From Veillonellales bacterium (GTDB taxonomy: Bacteria; Bacillota; Negativicutes; Veillonellales; Dialisteraceae), in contig CALXPQ010000009.1 in NCBI GenBank assembly GCA_944390485.1, positions 1 to 40,941 of the forward strand: DNA of 40,941 nt. Direction: 5' to 3'. Shown in pieces: positions 15,796 through 23,719 of the stretch. The position numbers were made by a program, and so were the translations under genes. Each line of letters opens with the position of its first letter. The first letter of the stretch is position 1. The notes beneath the pieces are model-generated. The model was not told the origin of the DNA. It ran no database searches and was given only the letters and a program-made list of their open reading frames with translations.

Positions 15796-16263
15796 TCACG
15801 CCCCGCGGAGCGCGGCGAGGAGCTCGTCCACGTGGGTGGACGCCTTCACGTTCCGGTAAGCCGCGGTGAGATTGCCGTCTTCGTCGATGAGGAAGGTGGA
15901 GCGCTCGATGCCCATATATTTCCGGCCGTACATGCTCTTTTCCTTCATGACGCCGTACAGATGGCACACCGTCTCTTCCGTATCCGCCAGGAGCGGGAAG
16001 TTCAGCTCGTTCTTGTCGCGGAAATTGCAGTGACGGCGCACGCTGTCCCGGGAAACGCCGAGCACTTCATAGCCCAGCGCCCGGAAATCCTCCAGATGGT
16101 CGCGGAAAGCCCGCGCCTCTACGGTGCACCCGGAAGTGCTGTCTTTCGGATAGAAATACAGGATGACTTTCCGGCCGCGGTATTCGGAGAGGGAGATGTC
16201 CCGCCCGCCGTCCGAGGGAAGAGTGAAATCCGGCGCCGGCGCGCCGATCTGAAGTTCTGCCAT
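15796..16263 (-). CDS. bcp: Thioredoxin-dependent peroxiredoxin, Bcp/PrxQ type
   Basis: A 155-residue cytoplasmic peroxidase that reduces H2O2 and organic hydroperoxides. The active site PKDSTSGC carries the peroxidatic Cys46. The resolving Cys expected five residues later (GCTxEAC) is replaced by Arg51, so this is an atypical PrxQ. Cys79 or Cys100 could resolve the disulphide, or it may be a 1-Cys enzyme. The ATG at 16263 starts the family N-terminus (MAELQIGAPAPDFTL); the frame is open upstream but into the promoter. It is followed 2 bases later by a hypothetical gene. Confidence 0.92.
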   Translation of the reverse strand: MAELQIGAPAPDFTLPSDGGRDISLSEYRGRKVILYFYPKDSTSGCTVEARAFRDHLEDFRALGYEVLGVSRDSVRRHCNFRDKNELNFPLLADTEETVCHLYGVMKEKSMYGRKYMGIERSTFLIDEDGNLTAAYRNVKASTHVDELLAALRGA

Positions 16264-16307
16264 ACCAGTTGCCTCGCTTTCTTTTATCGAAAAAATTCCA
16301 TATCCGC

Positions 16308-16336
16308 AGTGTAGCGCATCCGCCCCCATTTTGCAA
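16308..16336 (-). promoter_or_regulatory. Promoter of bcp
   Basis: TTGCAA (16331-16336), a 17-base spacer, TACACT (16308-16313) on the minus strand, about 45 bases upstream of the ATG. Confidence 0.55.
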
Positions 16337-16352
16337 GCCGGGCCGGCGGGCC

Positions 16353-16418
16353 CTGCCTGCCCCGCTCCCGGTTGGTCTCATCGCTGCCACGTACTCTTAC
16401 TGGCTGAACCATCGATGA
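16353..16418 (+). pseudogene. C-terminal remnant of an Fst-like type I toxin (copy A)
   Basis: Reading plus-strand codons from 16353 gives LPAPLPVGLIAATYSYWLNHR and then TGA. The copy at 34599-34697 reads LLAPLLVGLIVATHSYWLNHR over the same 21 codons, so the two are homologous. Upstream of 16353 the similarity stops: no start codon, ribosome-binding site or N-terminus remains and two Leu have become Pro. This is the short hydrophobic-helix-plus-WLxxR form of Fst/par toxins. The matching antisense RNA gene follows at 16440. Confidence 0.65.
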
Positions 16419-16439
16419 GCCTTCCGAGTCAAAAGCAGG

Positions 16440-16501
16440 AAAAAAGGACGAGCTGCAGCTCGTCCTTTTTTGTTCCCTTGGGGATATTTTCAATCTCTTG
16501 T
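16440..16501 (-). ncRNA. par-type antisense sRNA, copy A
   Basis: A short minus-strand transcription unit: promoter at 16508-16536, predicted start near 16501, and a perfect GGACGAGCTG/CAGCTCGTCC terminator (16446-16465) with six A/T on each side, about 62 bases in all. It shares promoter, GGGAAC body and terminator with the units at 34386 and 34719. It is convergent with the toxin remnant and shares its bidirectional terminator, as in par/Fst loci. Confidence 0.7.
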
Positions 16502-16507
16502 GTCTTC

Positions 16508-16536
16508 ATTATACATCTCATCGCACATTTTGCAAA
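16508..16536 (-). promoter_or_regulatory. Promoter of sRNA copy A
   Basis: TTTGCA (16531-16536), a 17-base spacer, TATAAT (16508-16513) on the minus strand. Confidence 0.75.
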
Positions 16537-16573
16537 CGGCCCGCGGCCTCCGTGCCTTTGTGATTCTCTGTCG

Positions 16574-16600
16574 AAAAAAGGCGGGTCCGTCCCGCCTTTT
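16574..16600. terminator. Terminator after the TauE-type gene
   Basis: AAAAGGCGGG/CCCGCCTTTT 10-bp stem with a 5-base loop. It follows the minus-strand stop at 16669 by about 70 bases and is symmetrical, so it could act both ways. Confidence 0.8.
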
Positions 16601-16668
16601 CCCTTTCCCGGAGAGAATTTCATTCCTGCAAGGGATCCTTATTCTATTTCCTTCCCAAATCCGAAGTC

Positions 16669-17460
16669 TCACGACAGGAAGATCAGGCGGAGCGCCACGA
16701 GCATGAGCGCGCCGGCGAGGAGGAAGAGGATGGAGCGGCCTTTGACCTTCTTGGAGATTTTTGCCCCTTCCTGCGCGCCGAAGATGGCGCCGATGCCGAA
16801 GCAGATGGCGTAGCCCCAGAGGATGTGCTGCTCCCACTGGTGGCTCGCCACGCCGATGAGCGAGGAGATGGCCAGCACGAACTGGCTGGTGGCGGTCGCG
16901 ATGTGCGGCGGGAAGCCGAGGAAGCCAATCATGGCCGGCACCTGGATGACGCCGCCGCCGATGCCGAAGGTGGACGAGATGAATCCGATGCCGAAGCTCA
17001 CGCAGATGCCGAGAGGCATATTCACCTTCACGTCCTTCGGGTCCACGTTCACATCATACTTCGCCGCGGATTTCCGGGTGTTCTTCCAGATGATGACGAG
17101 AGCGATGAAGAGGAGCAGCAGGCCGAACGCCGTGCGGAAGGTGCTGCCCGTGAACCAGTTCGACCAGATGGCGCCGAGGATGGAGCCGGGGATGGTGGCC
17201 GCCGCGAAGGGGATGGCCGCGTCGAATTTGATCTTCTTCTGCTTATTGAAAGCCAGGCTCGCGGAAATGGCGTTGAAGAGGACGATGGCGAGCGACGTGC
17301 CGGCGATGGCCGTCGGGGGCCAGTCGAACATCCACAGGAAGAGCGGCACGAAGATAATGCCGCCGCCCGCGCCGATGAGCGTGCCGAAGACCGCCACCGC
17401 AAAGCCGATGACGATGTACAGGAGTGCCGAGAGGATGGTGATATCGCCGAAGATGTCCAT
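16669..17460 (-). CDS. TauE/SafE-family anion permease
   Basis: A 263-residue inner-membrane protein with about eight helices. It has the two-fold TauE/SafE repeat: GTLIGAGGGIIFVPL near residues 24-38 and STFGIGGGVIQVPAMIGFLG near 163-182. The family exports or imports sulphite, sulphoacetate or other organosulphur anions; the actual substrate is unknown. The ATG has a GAGGCGA site. The gene is alone; a -10 TATAAT lies upstream in the 336-base gap to the divergent antiporter gene. Confidence 0.9.
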   Translation of the reverse strand: MDIFGDITILSALLYIVIGFAVAVFGTLIGAGGGIIFVPLFLWMFDWPPTAIAGTSLAIVLFNAISASLAFNKQKKIKFDAAIPFAAATIPGSILGAIWSNWFTGSTFRTAFGLLLLFIALVIIWKNTRKSAAKYDVNVDPKDVKVNMPLGICVSFGIGFISSTFGIGGGVIQVPAMIGFLGFPPHIATATSQFVLAISSLIGVASHQWEQHILWGYAICFGIGAIFGAQEGAKISKKVKGRSILFLLAGALMLVALRLIFLS

Positions 17461-17535
17461 AAAATCGCCTCACAAAATCGAAACGAATCATAACATTTCT
17501 GCCGGATCGGGCCGGCGGGATTTCAGATATCCTTT

Positions 17536-17564
17536 ATTATATCGGGCGCGGAAAAAATTTGCCA
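17536..17564 (-). promoter_or_regulatory. Promoter of the TauE-type gene
   Basis: TGGCAA (17559-17564), a 17-base spacer, TATAAT (17536-17541) on the minus strand, about 75 bases upstream of the ATG. The rest of the 17461-17797 gap holds only the divergent promoter described next. Confidence 0.5.
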
Positions 17565-17749
17565 CAAAGCGCGCACAGGCGCACGCCTGAAAACGGGCGG
17601 ACGCTCCCGTTTCCTCCGGATTTCTCCGCCATGCATGAGGGAAAGAAATAAATGGCCGCCGGAGATATGTGAAAAATATATAAATCCGCCGCCCCGCGCC
17701 GCGCGGTCCGATGTTCCCTCGGCAGATAGGAATTTTTTATTTTTTCTTA

Positions 17750-17755
17750 TATAAT
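17750..17755 (+). promoter_or_regulatory. -10 of the antiporter gene
   Basis: TATAAT in a very A/T-rich stretch (17729-17760), 43 bases before the ATG at 17798. The -35 (TAGGAA, 17-base spacer) is poor. Confidence 0.5.
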
Positions 17756-17797
17756 AAAGCCACAAGAAATATCGACGTTTTTCGAAAAGGAGGAGCT

Positions 17798-19525
17798 ATG
17801 CACAGCTATCATCTACTGGAGATCCTGGCCGTCGGATTCGGCATGGCGCTCGTCTTCGGCTATCTGGCACAGCGGCTGCGCCTGTCCCCCATCGTGGGGT
17901 ATCTTGCGGCGGGCTTCCTCATCGGCCCGCTCACGCCGGGCTTCGTGGCTGACGCCGACCTGGCGAACAATCTCGCCGAGGCGGGGATCATCCTGCTCAT
18001 GTTCGGCGTGGGACTGCATTTCAATACGGACGACCTCATGGAGGTGAAGGGCATCGCCATCCCCGGCGCGCTGGTGCAGTGCGCGGCCGCCACCTTCTTC
18101 GGTGTGCTCGCCGCCGCGGCGCTGGGCTATTCCGTCGCCGAAGGGGTCTTCCTCGGCCTCGGCCTGTCGGTGGCCAGCACGGTGGTGCTCCTGCGGGTGC
18201 TCACCGACAGCGGCCGCCTCGATTCGCACGCCGGCACCGTCGCCGTGGGCTGGCTCGTGGTAGAGGACATCTTCACCGTGCTCATGCTGGTACTCCTGCC
18301 CGCCATCGGCCCGTCGCTCGTCTCCGGGAGCGGCCTCTCCGCGGCGTCCCTCCTCTGGGCAGTGTGCATCGCCGGGCTGAAGCTGGTCGTGCTGTGGGTG
18401 CTCGTCATGACCGCCGGCAGCCGCGTCATGCCCTGGGCGCTGAAGCGCATCGTCCGGACGAAATCTCACGAGCTCTTCACCCTCACGGTGCTCTCCGTGG
18501 CCTTCCTCACGGCGCTCGCCGCGGCGTACATCTTCGACGCCTCCTTCGCGCTGGGCGCTTTCCTCGGCGGCATGGTGGTAGGAAAGAGCAAGGCCAGCCA
18601 TCAGGCCGGCGCGGAGCTCATCCCCCTGCGGGACGCCTTTTCCGTGCTCTTCTTCCTCTCCGTAGGCATGCTCTTCCAGCCGTCCTTCCTCCTCGAGCAG
18701 CCGGGCATCGTCATCCTGTCCCTTCTCATCGTGCTCCTCGTGAAGCCCGCGGCCACCATCGGCATCGTGACGCTCCTCGGCGGCACGGCGGAGACCTCCT
18801 TCACCGTCGCGGCGGGCCTCGCGCAGGTGGGCGAATTTTCCTTCATCCTCGCCCAGACGGGCCTCTCCCTCGGCCTCATCTCGCAGGACATTTACAGCGT
18901 GCTCATCGTGTGCGCCCTCGCCTCCATCGCGCTGAATCCCTTCCTCATGAAAGCCGTCCCCGCCGCGCTCTCGGAAGCGAAGCGGGCCCCCTCTCTGTGG
19001 CGCTTCCTCAACGCGCGCAGCGAAGCGCGGAGCGCCTATCAGGAAGCGTCCGCCCGGCGCATCGCCCATGACCTTACCGAAGGACGCGAGACCGCCCTCA
19101 TCGCGGGCTACGGCCCCACCGGACAGGCCGCGGCGGACGTCGTCGCCGCTCACGGCATCACGCCGGTCATTCTCGACATGAATCTCGATACCGTCACCCG
19201 CCTCGACCAGCAGGGCACCGCCGCTGTCTACGGGGACATCACGAAAGCCGAAGTGCTGCACGCGGCGGGCATCGCCCGGGCGTCCCGCTTCATCATCACC
19301 ATCCCCTCCGCCGCGGCCGCCGCGGAAGCGGCCATCGCCGCCAAGCAGATCCATCCGGACCTCATCGTCTACGCCCGCACCCGCTTCCTGCAGGACGCAC
19401 CCCTCCTGAAAGACGCCGGCGTGGATCACATCCTCTTCGAGGAAAGCGCCATCGCGGAGAAGCTGGCCGAATCCATCGAGCAGGACCTCGCCGCCGAGCC
19501 CCCCGCGCCGTCCCCGGCCTCCTGA
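17798..19525 (+). CDS. CPA2 cation:proton antiporter with RCK domain (KefB/YbaL-like)
   Basis: A 575-residue protein. The N-terminal ~390 residues form the 12-13 helix Na+/H+-exchanger domain (SPIVGYLAAGFLIGP near 27-41; ASFALGAFLGGMVVGKS in the core). The C-terminal ~150 residues form a TrkA-N/RCK nucleotide-binding domain starting ALIAGYGPTGQAAADVV, with an acidic D in VILDMN for the adenosine ribose. It probably exchanges K+ or Na+ for protons under ligand control. The ATG at 17798 has an AAAAGGAGGAG site; the frame is open upstream but into the promoter. Monocistronic. Confidence 0.92.
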   Translation: MHSYHLLEILAVGFGMALVFGYLAQRLRLSPIVGYLAAGFLIGPLTPGFVADADLANNLAEAGIILLMFGVGLHFNTDDLMEVKGIAIPGALVQCAAATFFGVLAAAALGYSVAEGVFLGLGLSVASTVVLLRVLTDSGRLDSHAGTVAVGWLVVEDIFTVLMLVLLPAIGPSLVSGSGLSAASLLWAVCIAGLKLVVLWVLVMTAGSRVMPWALKRIVRTKSHELFTLTVLSVAFLTALAAAYIFDASFALGAFLGGMVVGKSKASHQAGAELIPLRDAFSVLFFLSVGMLFQPSFLLEQPGIVILSLLIVLLVKPAATIGIVTLLGGTAETSFTVAAGLAQVGEFSFILAQTGLSLGLISQDIYSVLIVCALASIALNPFLMKAVPAALSEAKRAPSLWRFLNARSEARSAYQEASARRIAHDLTEGRETALIAGYGPTGQAAADVVAAHGITPVILDMNLDTVTRLDQQGTAAVYGDITKAEVLHAAGIARASRFIITIPSAAAAAEAAIAAKQIHPDLIVYARTRFLQDAPLLKDAGVDHILFEESAIAEKLAESIEQDLAAEPPAPSPAS

Positions 19526-19530
19526 CACAT

Positions 19531-19561
19531 AAAAAGAGCAGACCCCGCGCCTGCTCTTTTT
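19531..19561. terminator. Terminator after the antiporter gene
   Basis: AAAAAGAGCAG/CTGCTCTTTTT perfect stem with a 9-base loop, six bases past the stop codon; symmetrical. Confidence 0.88.
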
Positions 19562-19864
19562 TATGCCCGTTTTACGGAAAAGCGGCCGCCTCCGGGAAAA
19601 TCCCGCCTGCCAGTCTCCCCAAAATACAGCGAAACCTTCTCATGCCCGCCGGTCCTGTATGAAACGCCGCAGCGGTGCGATTGGCTTTCCCGGTTTTCCT
19701 TCGGGCTGCGGCCCCATTCTTTTCTTTGCTCCTGTGCCGTTTCAGCCCGTTTCTTTCGCGGCCTGTCGGGCTTCGTGCCAAGCTGCTGCGCCGCCATTCC
19801 CCTCCCTTCGCAAAGGCGGCGCTTTCTTTTGCTGCCCGACAGAAAATGATTTTCTCCCACGCAA
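19562..19864. other. Gene-free stretch between convergent genes
   Basis: No start codon with a ribosome-binding site and no recognisable protein on either strand. The only structure noticed is a 9-bp inverted repeat CTGTCGGGC (19763-19771) / GCCCGACAG (19834-19842), 62 bases apart. It lies between the terminators of the two convergent genes. Confidence 0.5.
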
Positions 19865-19891
19865 AAAGTGCGCCCGCGGAGGACGCACTTT
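19865..19891 (-). terminator. Intrinsic terminator of cstA
   Basis: AAAGTGCG/CGCACTTT stem with an 11-base loop and a TTTTTG tail on the minus strand, 11 bases past the stop codon. Confidence 0.85.
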
Positions 19892-19901
19892 GAGGGTTGG
19901 A

Positions 19902-21839
19902 TCAGTCGAGGACTGCCTTGACGGCCATTTCTTCCTGCATGAGTTTCTTCTCTTTTTCGGAGAGGACTTTCACAGGCTGGGCCGGGATGATGCCGGCAGC
20001 GATGGCTGCGGCTTCTTCTTCGTTGGCCTTCTTCGTCTCTTCTTCGATCTCTTCTCTGGAGCGATAGTCCGGAGGCGTGTTCTTGAAGAGGCGGAACCAG
20101 CTGCGGACGGATTCCACGACGACGACCGCCACGAGGACGAACATCAGCGCGGAAATGACGGTCATGGTCGTCTTGCCGCCCGGGAGATAGCTGTTGAATA
20201 CGTTCTGGTAGTCAGCCACTACGGTGATGATGGCCATGAAGAAGCAGGGGATCATGGTGACCCATGCATAGCGGCCGCGGCCGGAGTGGATGATGAAGGA
20301 AGTGACGATGGCGAGGACTGTGGTCGCCAGGAGCTGGTTGGATACGCCGAAGAGCGGCCAGATGACGCCGATGTCGCCCTGGAGGATGAGGTACATCCAT
20401 GCACAGGTGATGGCGAAGGAGCAGATGACGATGCCCGGCTTCCAGCTGCGGTCGCCGAAGGGTTCATAGACTTTGCTCAGCAGTTCCTGGAGCAGGTAGC
20501 GGCCTACGCGGCAGCCTGCGTCGATGAGGGTCAGGATGAAGAGCGCTTCGAACATGATGCAGAAATGGTACCACAGACCCATGAGGTGATCCATGCCGGG
20601 AATCTGGGCGAAGATGTCCGCCATGCCGACGGCCAGGGATACCGCGCCGCCCGGGCGGTGCATCAGGTCTTCGCCGACCATCTGGGACAGGGCCGGCAGA
20701 TCCTGCACCTGGAGGCCCAGCTTCGCGAAGGCGTCCGCGGAGGAGTTGATGGCGAAGTAGTCGCTCGGATGGAGGCTGCACGCGGCGATGAGCGCCATGA
20801 CGGAGATGAAGGTCTCGGTGAGCATCGCGCCGTAGCCTACGGGCAGAGCCTGACGTTCATTCTCCAGCATCTTCGGCGTGGTGCCGGTGGAAATGATGCT
20901 GTGGAAGCCGGAGATGGCGCCGCAGGCGATGGTGATGAAGATGTACGGGAATACGGAGCCGGAGAGGACCGGGCCGCCGCCCCAGAGGAACTGGGAGAAA
21001 GCCGGCATGCGGATCTCGGGCGCCACGATGATGATGCCTACGGCGAGGAGCACGATGGTGCCGATTTTCATGTAGGTGGAGAGGTAGTCACGCGGAGCGA
21101 GGAGCAGCCAGATCGGGAGGACCGATGCGAGGAAGCCGTACACGCCGAGCATGATCTCGACCTGTTCCAGATCGTAGGTGAAAAGAGGAGCGAGCGCCGG
21201 GTTGTCGCGCACGTACGGGCCGCCGACGACCGCCGCCAGGATGAGGACGACGCCGAGGATGGTCGCTTCCTTGATCTGGCCGGGGCGGATGTACTTCGCG
21301 TAGATGCCGACGATGATCGCCGCCGGGATGGTCATGCTGACGGTGAAGAAGCCCCACGGACTGTTGTGCAGGGAGTTCGCCACGACGACGGCCATGCCGG
21401 CTTCCGTGACGATCAGGAGGAGCAGCATGACCCACAGCGCCGCGATGCCTGCAGTGTGGGAGACTTCCGTCTTCGCGATCTCCGCGAGGGACTTGCCCTG
21501 ATGGCGGATGGACGCGACGAGCACCACCATGTCATGGACGGCGCCGGCGAAGACAGAGCCGAAAAGCAGCCACAGGAGGCCCGGCATGAAGCCGAACTGC
21601 GCCGCGATGACCGGGCCGACCAGCGGGCCCGCGCCGGCGATGGCTGCGAAATGATGTCCGAACACGACCCACTTGTTCGTCGGGACGTAGTCCTGCCCGT
21701 CTTCGAACTCGTATGCGGGCGTTCTTCTGTACTGGTTCAGCGTGAGCACCTTCGCGGCGATCCACGCACCGTACAGACGATAGGCCAGCATGAGGACGCA
21801 GACGGTAATGATGACGAGATACAAACCATTCATTACCAT
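19902..21839 (-). CDS. cstA: CstA-family carbon starvation/peptide or pyruvate transporter
   Basis: A 645-residue inner-membrane protein with some 15 helices. The CstA core is plain: TNKWVVFGHHFAAIAGAGP (about 54-72) followed by LVGPVIAAQFG, later GAISGFHSIISTGTTPK, then SNQLLATTVLA. Members import pyruvate or peptides when preferred carbon is scarce. A soluble C-terminal tail of about 65 residues rich in Glu/Lys follows the last helix. The ATG at 21839 was chosen for its GGGGAG site 8 bases upstream; an ATG two codons later is also possible. It has a strong promoter (TTGACC-17-TATAAT) and an upstream palindrome, so regulated expression is likely. Confidence 0.93.
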   Translation of the reverse strand: MVMNGLYLVIITVCVLMLAYRLYGAWIAAKVLTLNQYRRTPAYEFEDGQDYVPTNKWVVFGHHFAAIAGAGPLVGPVIAAQFGFMPGLLWLLFGSVFAGAVHDMVVLVASIRHQGKSLAEIAKTEVSHTAGIAALWVMLLLLIVTEAGMAVVVANSLHNSPWGFFTVSMTIPAAIIVGIYAKYIRPGQIKEATILGVVLILAAVVGGPYVRDNPALAPLFTYDLEQVEIMLGVYGFLASVLPIWLLLAPRDYLSTYMKIGTIVLLAVGIIIVAPEIRMPAFSQFLWGGGPVLSGSVFPYIFITIACGAISGFHSIISTGTTPKMLENERQALPVGYGAMLTETFISVMALIAACSLHPSDYFAINSSADAFAKLGLQVQDLPALSQMVGEDLMHRPGGAVSLAVGMADIFAQIPGMDHLMGLWYHFCIMFEALFILTLIDAGCRVGRYLLQELLSKVYEPFGDRSWKPGIVICSFAITCAWMYLILQGDIGVIWPLFGVSNQLLATTVLAIVTSFIIHSGRGRYAWVTMIPCFFMAIITVVADYQNVFNSYLPGGKTTMTVISALMFVLVAVVVVESVRSWFRLFKNTPPDYRSREEIEEETKKANEEEAAAIAAGIIPAQPVKVLSEKEKKLMQEEMAVKAVLD

Positions 21840-21882
21840 AGAATTTTCTCCCCTCAGTTGGATAAAATATGAATACAGCCAT

Positions 21883-21911
21883 ATTATAGGCGCATACGGT
21901 GCCATGGTCAA
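21883..21911 (-). promoter_or_regulatory. Promoter of cstA
   Basis: TTGACC (21906-21911), exactly 17 bases, TATAAT (21883-21888) on the minus strand, about 45 bases upstream of the start codon. Confidence 0.8.
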
Positions 21912-21925
21912 ACCGCCGGCGGGCA

Positions 21926-21941
21926 ATATAGTACACTATAT
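21926..21941. promoter_or_regulatory. Palindrome upstream of the cstA promoter
   Basis: ATATAGT-AC-ACTATAT, 7-bp arms around 2 bases. Its centre is about 58-59 bases upstream of the expected transcription start, the place where Crp/Fnr-type activators bind. No regulator is named from sequence. Confidence 0.45.
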
Positions 21942-22028
21942 ATCAAATAAATGCATACGTTTTTCGTCCTATCCGCGGAAATTTCAGGAAAGCAGGAAAT
22001 TCCCCTCTCTTTTCTCGGATTTTCATAA

Positions 22029-22067
22029 AAAAAACTCATGGAAGGCGGGAAGCCTCATGAGTTTTTT
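22029..22067. terminator. Terminator-like hairpin, 22029-22067
   Basis: AAAAAACTCATG (22029-22040) pairs with CATGAGTTTTTT (22056-22067); a GGC/GCC pair extends the loop side. There are A and T runs on both sides. It lies downstream of the minus-strand gene at 22139. Confidence 0.7.
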
Positions 22068-22072
22068 CTTTT

Positions 22073-22101
22073 TGCTATGCAAAATCCGCATAGCATTTTT
22101 T
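22073..22101 (+). terminator. Second hairpin with plus-strand T-tract
   Basis: TGCTATGC/GCATAGCA perfect 8-bp stem, 7-base loop, then TTTTTTATTT on the plus strand. No plus-strand gene precedes it, so what it ends is unclear. Confidence 0.6.
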
Positions 22102-22138
22102 ATTTCTGTCATTTCTGCATGAAAAAAGCGGTCCGTTC

Positions 22139-22441
22139 TCACCAGTCGACGTAGGTGAGGGCCTTTTCCAGCTCGTAGAAAGACTTCCCGTCCCAGAGCA
22201 CGTCGTCCAGGAGATGGTCCAGGCAGTCGTCCGGGTCGTCCGATTCATAGTTGTAGACGAGCTCGAGGAACTCCTCGAAGGGCTCCTTCGTCCAGCGGTA
22301 TTTCTCCACGGAGACGCGCCAGGTCCCGCGGCCCGCATGGCGGCGCAGGCCGGAGAAATGGTAGACGAAGCACTTGTGCCGGACGCAGCCGTCCGTGTCG
22401 ACGAGCATATCCACGAAATCTTCTGTATTCATCCCTTTCAT
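22139..22441 (-). CDS. Small acidic hypothetical protein
   Basis: A 100-residue soluble protein, acidic and rich in aromatic residues (VYNYESDDPDDCLDHLLDD near 62-80; ends KALTYVDW). I do not recognise a family. The ATG at 22441 has an AGGAGG site 7 bases upstream; a second ATG three codons in (MNTED) is less well placed. It starts 25 bases after the MFS gene stop, so it is probably its operon partner. No signal peptide or metal motif is seen. Confidence 0.7.
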   Translation of the reverse strand: MKGMNTEDFVDMLVDTDGCVRHKCFVYHFSGLRRHAGRGTWRVSVEKYRWTKEPFEEFLELVYNYESDDPDDCLDHLLDDVLWDGKSFYELEKALTYVDW

Positions 22442-22466
22442 GGGGACACCTCCTGTCCGATTCGAT

Positions 22467-23615
22467 TCATTCTTCCCGGTCCTTCGGGAGCGACAGCGCC
22501 GCCGCGAAGCCGGCGATGCCCGCGATCCAGAGGATCTGCAGCGCCGTCTGGAGCCCCCACAGGTCGGCCGCCCAGCCCACGATGGGGGCGAAGAGCCCGC
22601 CCAGCGTGGTGGTGAGCCCCAGCGTCACCCCGGAGGCGAAGCCCGCGTTCTTCGCGAGGTAAGTCTGCCCCAGCACCACGATGGGGCTGTAGGGCAGGAA
22701 GATCGCCGCGGCCGCGGGGAGGAGCAGCAGCGTCGCCGTGAGGAGGTCCGTGCTGTTCATGAGGAAGAACATCGCCGGGATCATCACGAGGAAGGAGCCG
22801 CGGATGATGGTGCGCATGCTGAAGCGGTCCGCCAGGAGGCCCCCGCCGTAGGTGAGGCACGCCCCGAGGGTGAAGAGGATGGAGAGCGCCGTGGAGCCCG
22901 CCGTCTCGTCCGCGCCGAGCACGTGGATCCAGTAGAGCGGGATGAACGTATTGCACAGGGTGAATCCCAGCGCCCGGGCGAGGATGATGACCGAGAGCTT
23001 GCCGAAAGACGTCCAGTCGTTCCGGCGGGCGGCGCCTCTCTTCTTCTCCGCCGCTTCCGACGCCGCGGCGATGCGGAGCGCCGCCGGCATGCAGAAGAAG
23101 ATGCCCGCCGCGATGGCCGCGTTCACCGCGCCGAAGAGCGCCAGCCCCTCGATGCCGATCCAGTACGCGCAAGCCCCCGCCGCGGCCGGCCCGATGGCGA
23201 AGCCCGCGTTGCCGCCCACGGCGAAGGTGCCGAGCGCGCGCCCTTTCTCGCCGCCGGCGATGCGGTTCACCAGAAGCGCCCCCTCCGGATGGAAGAGCGA
23301 GCTCCCGAGACCGCACAGCATGGCCGCCGCGAAGAGTGAAGCGTAGGACGTGGAAAAGCCGATCCACACGAGGCTCGCCCCGGAGAGCACCGGCCCGAGC
23401 GGCACGAACCACGGCTTCGATACCTTGTCCGCGTAGTAGCCGAAGACCGGCTGGATGACCGAGGCCACCATCATATTCGCAAAGATGAGCGTCGCCGCCT
23501 CGCGGTACGACAGGTCGTACTGCATGATGAAGTACGGCAGGAGCGCCGGCACCGCGCCCTGGCACCAGTCCACGCCGAAGTGCCCCAGAGAAAAAAGATA
23601 GACGAGACGGTTCAC
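22467..23615 (-). CDS. MFS transporter, fosmidomycin-resistance (Fsr) type
   Basis: A 382-residue, 12-helix major facilitator. The Fsr-like features are GHFGVDWCQGAVPALLPYF (about 11-29), GYYADKVSKPWFVPLG after TM2, and SSLFHPEGALLVNRIAG with a His-Pro pair after TM3-4. Members pump out fosmidomycin and related small polar compounds; the natural substrate is unknown. The start is a GTG at 23615 with GGGGAG 7 bases upstream. The frame continues upstream in GC-rich DNA but that part reads as low-complexity Arg and is rejected. An extended -10 promoter precedes it, and a small hypothetical gene follows. Confidence 0.88.
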   Translation of the reverse strand: MNRLVYLFSLGHFGVDWCQGAVPALLPYFIMQYDLSYREAATLIFANMMVASVIQPVFGYYADKVSKPWFVPLGPVLSGASLVWIGFSTSYASLFAAAMLCGLGSSLFHPEGALLVNRIAGGEKGRALGTFAVGGNAGFAIGPAAAGACAYWIGIEGLALFGAVNAAIAAGIFFCMPAALRIAAASEAAEKKRGAARRNDWTSFGKLSVIILARALGFTLCNTFIPLYWIHVLGADETAGSTALSILFTLGACLTYGGGLLADRFSMRTIIRGSFLVMIPAMFFLMNSTDLLTATLLLLPAAAAIFLPYSPIVVLGQTYLAKNAGFASGVTLGLTTTLGGLFAPIVGWAADLWGLQTALQILWIAGIAGFAAALSLPKDREE

Positions 23616-23645
23616 GGCCGCACTCCCCCTTCTGCGTTTTCCCTT

Positions 23646-23654
23646 ATTATACCA
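23646..23654 (-). promoter_or_regulatory. Extended -10 promoter of the Fsr-type gene
   Basis: TGGTATAAT on the minus strand (TATAAT 23646-23651), 30 bases upstream of the GTG. Confidence 0.6.
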
Positions 23655-23683
23655 GAGACGCGCCGCCCCGCAGAAGGGCGCAG

Positions 23684-23706
23684 AAAAAGGGCTCCCGGAG
23701 GAGCCC
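23684..23706 (-). terminator. Terminator of the binding-protein pair
   Basis: GGGCTCC/GGAGCCC perfect 7-bp stem with a 4-base loop, then TTTTT on the minus strand, 14 bases past the stop at 23720. Confidence 0.88.
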
Positions 23707-23719
23707 CTGTCCATGAGCC

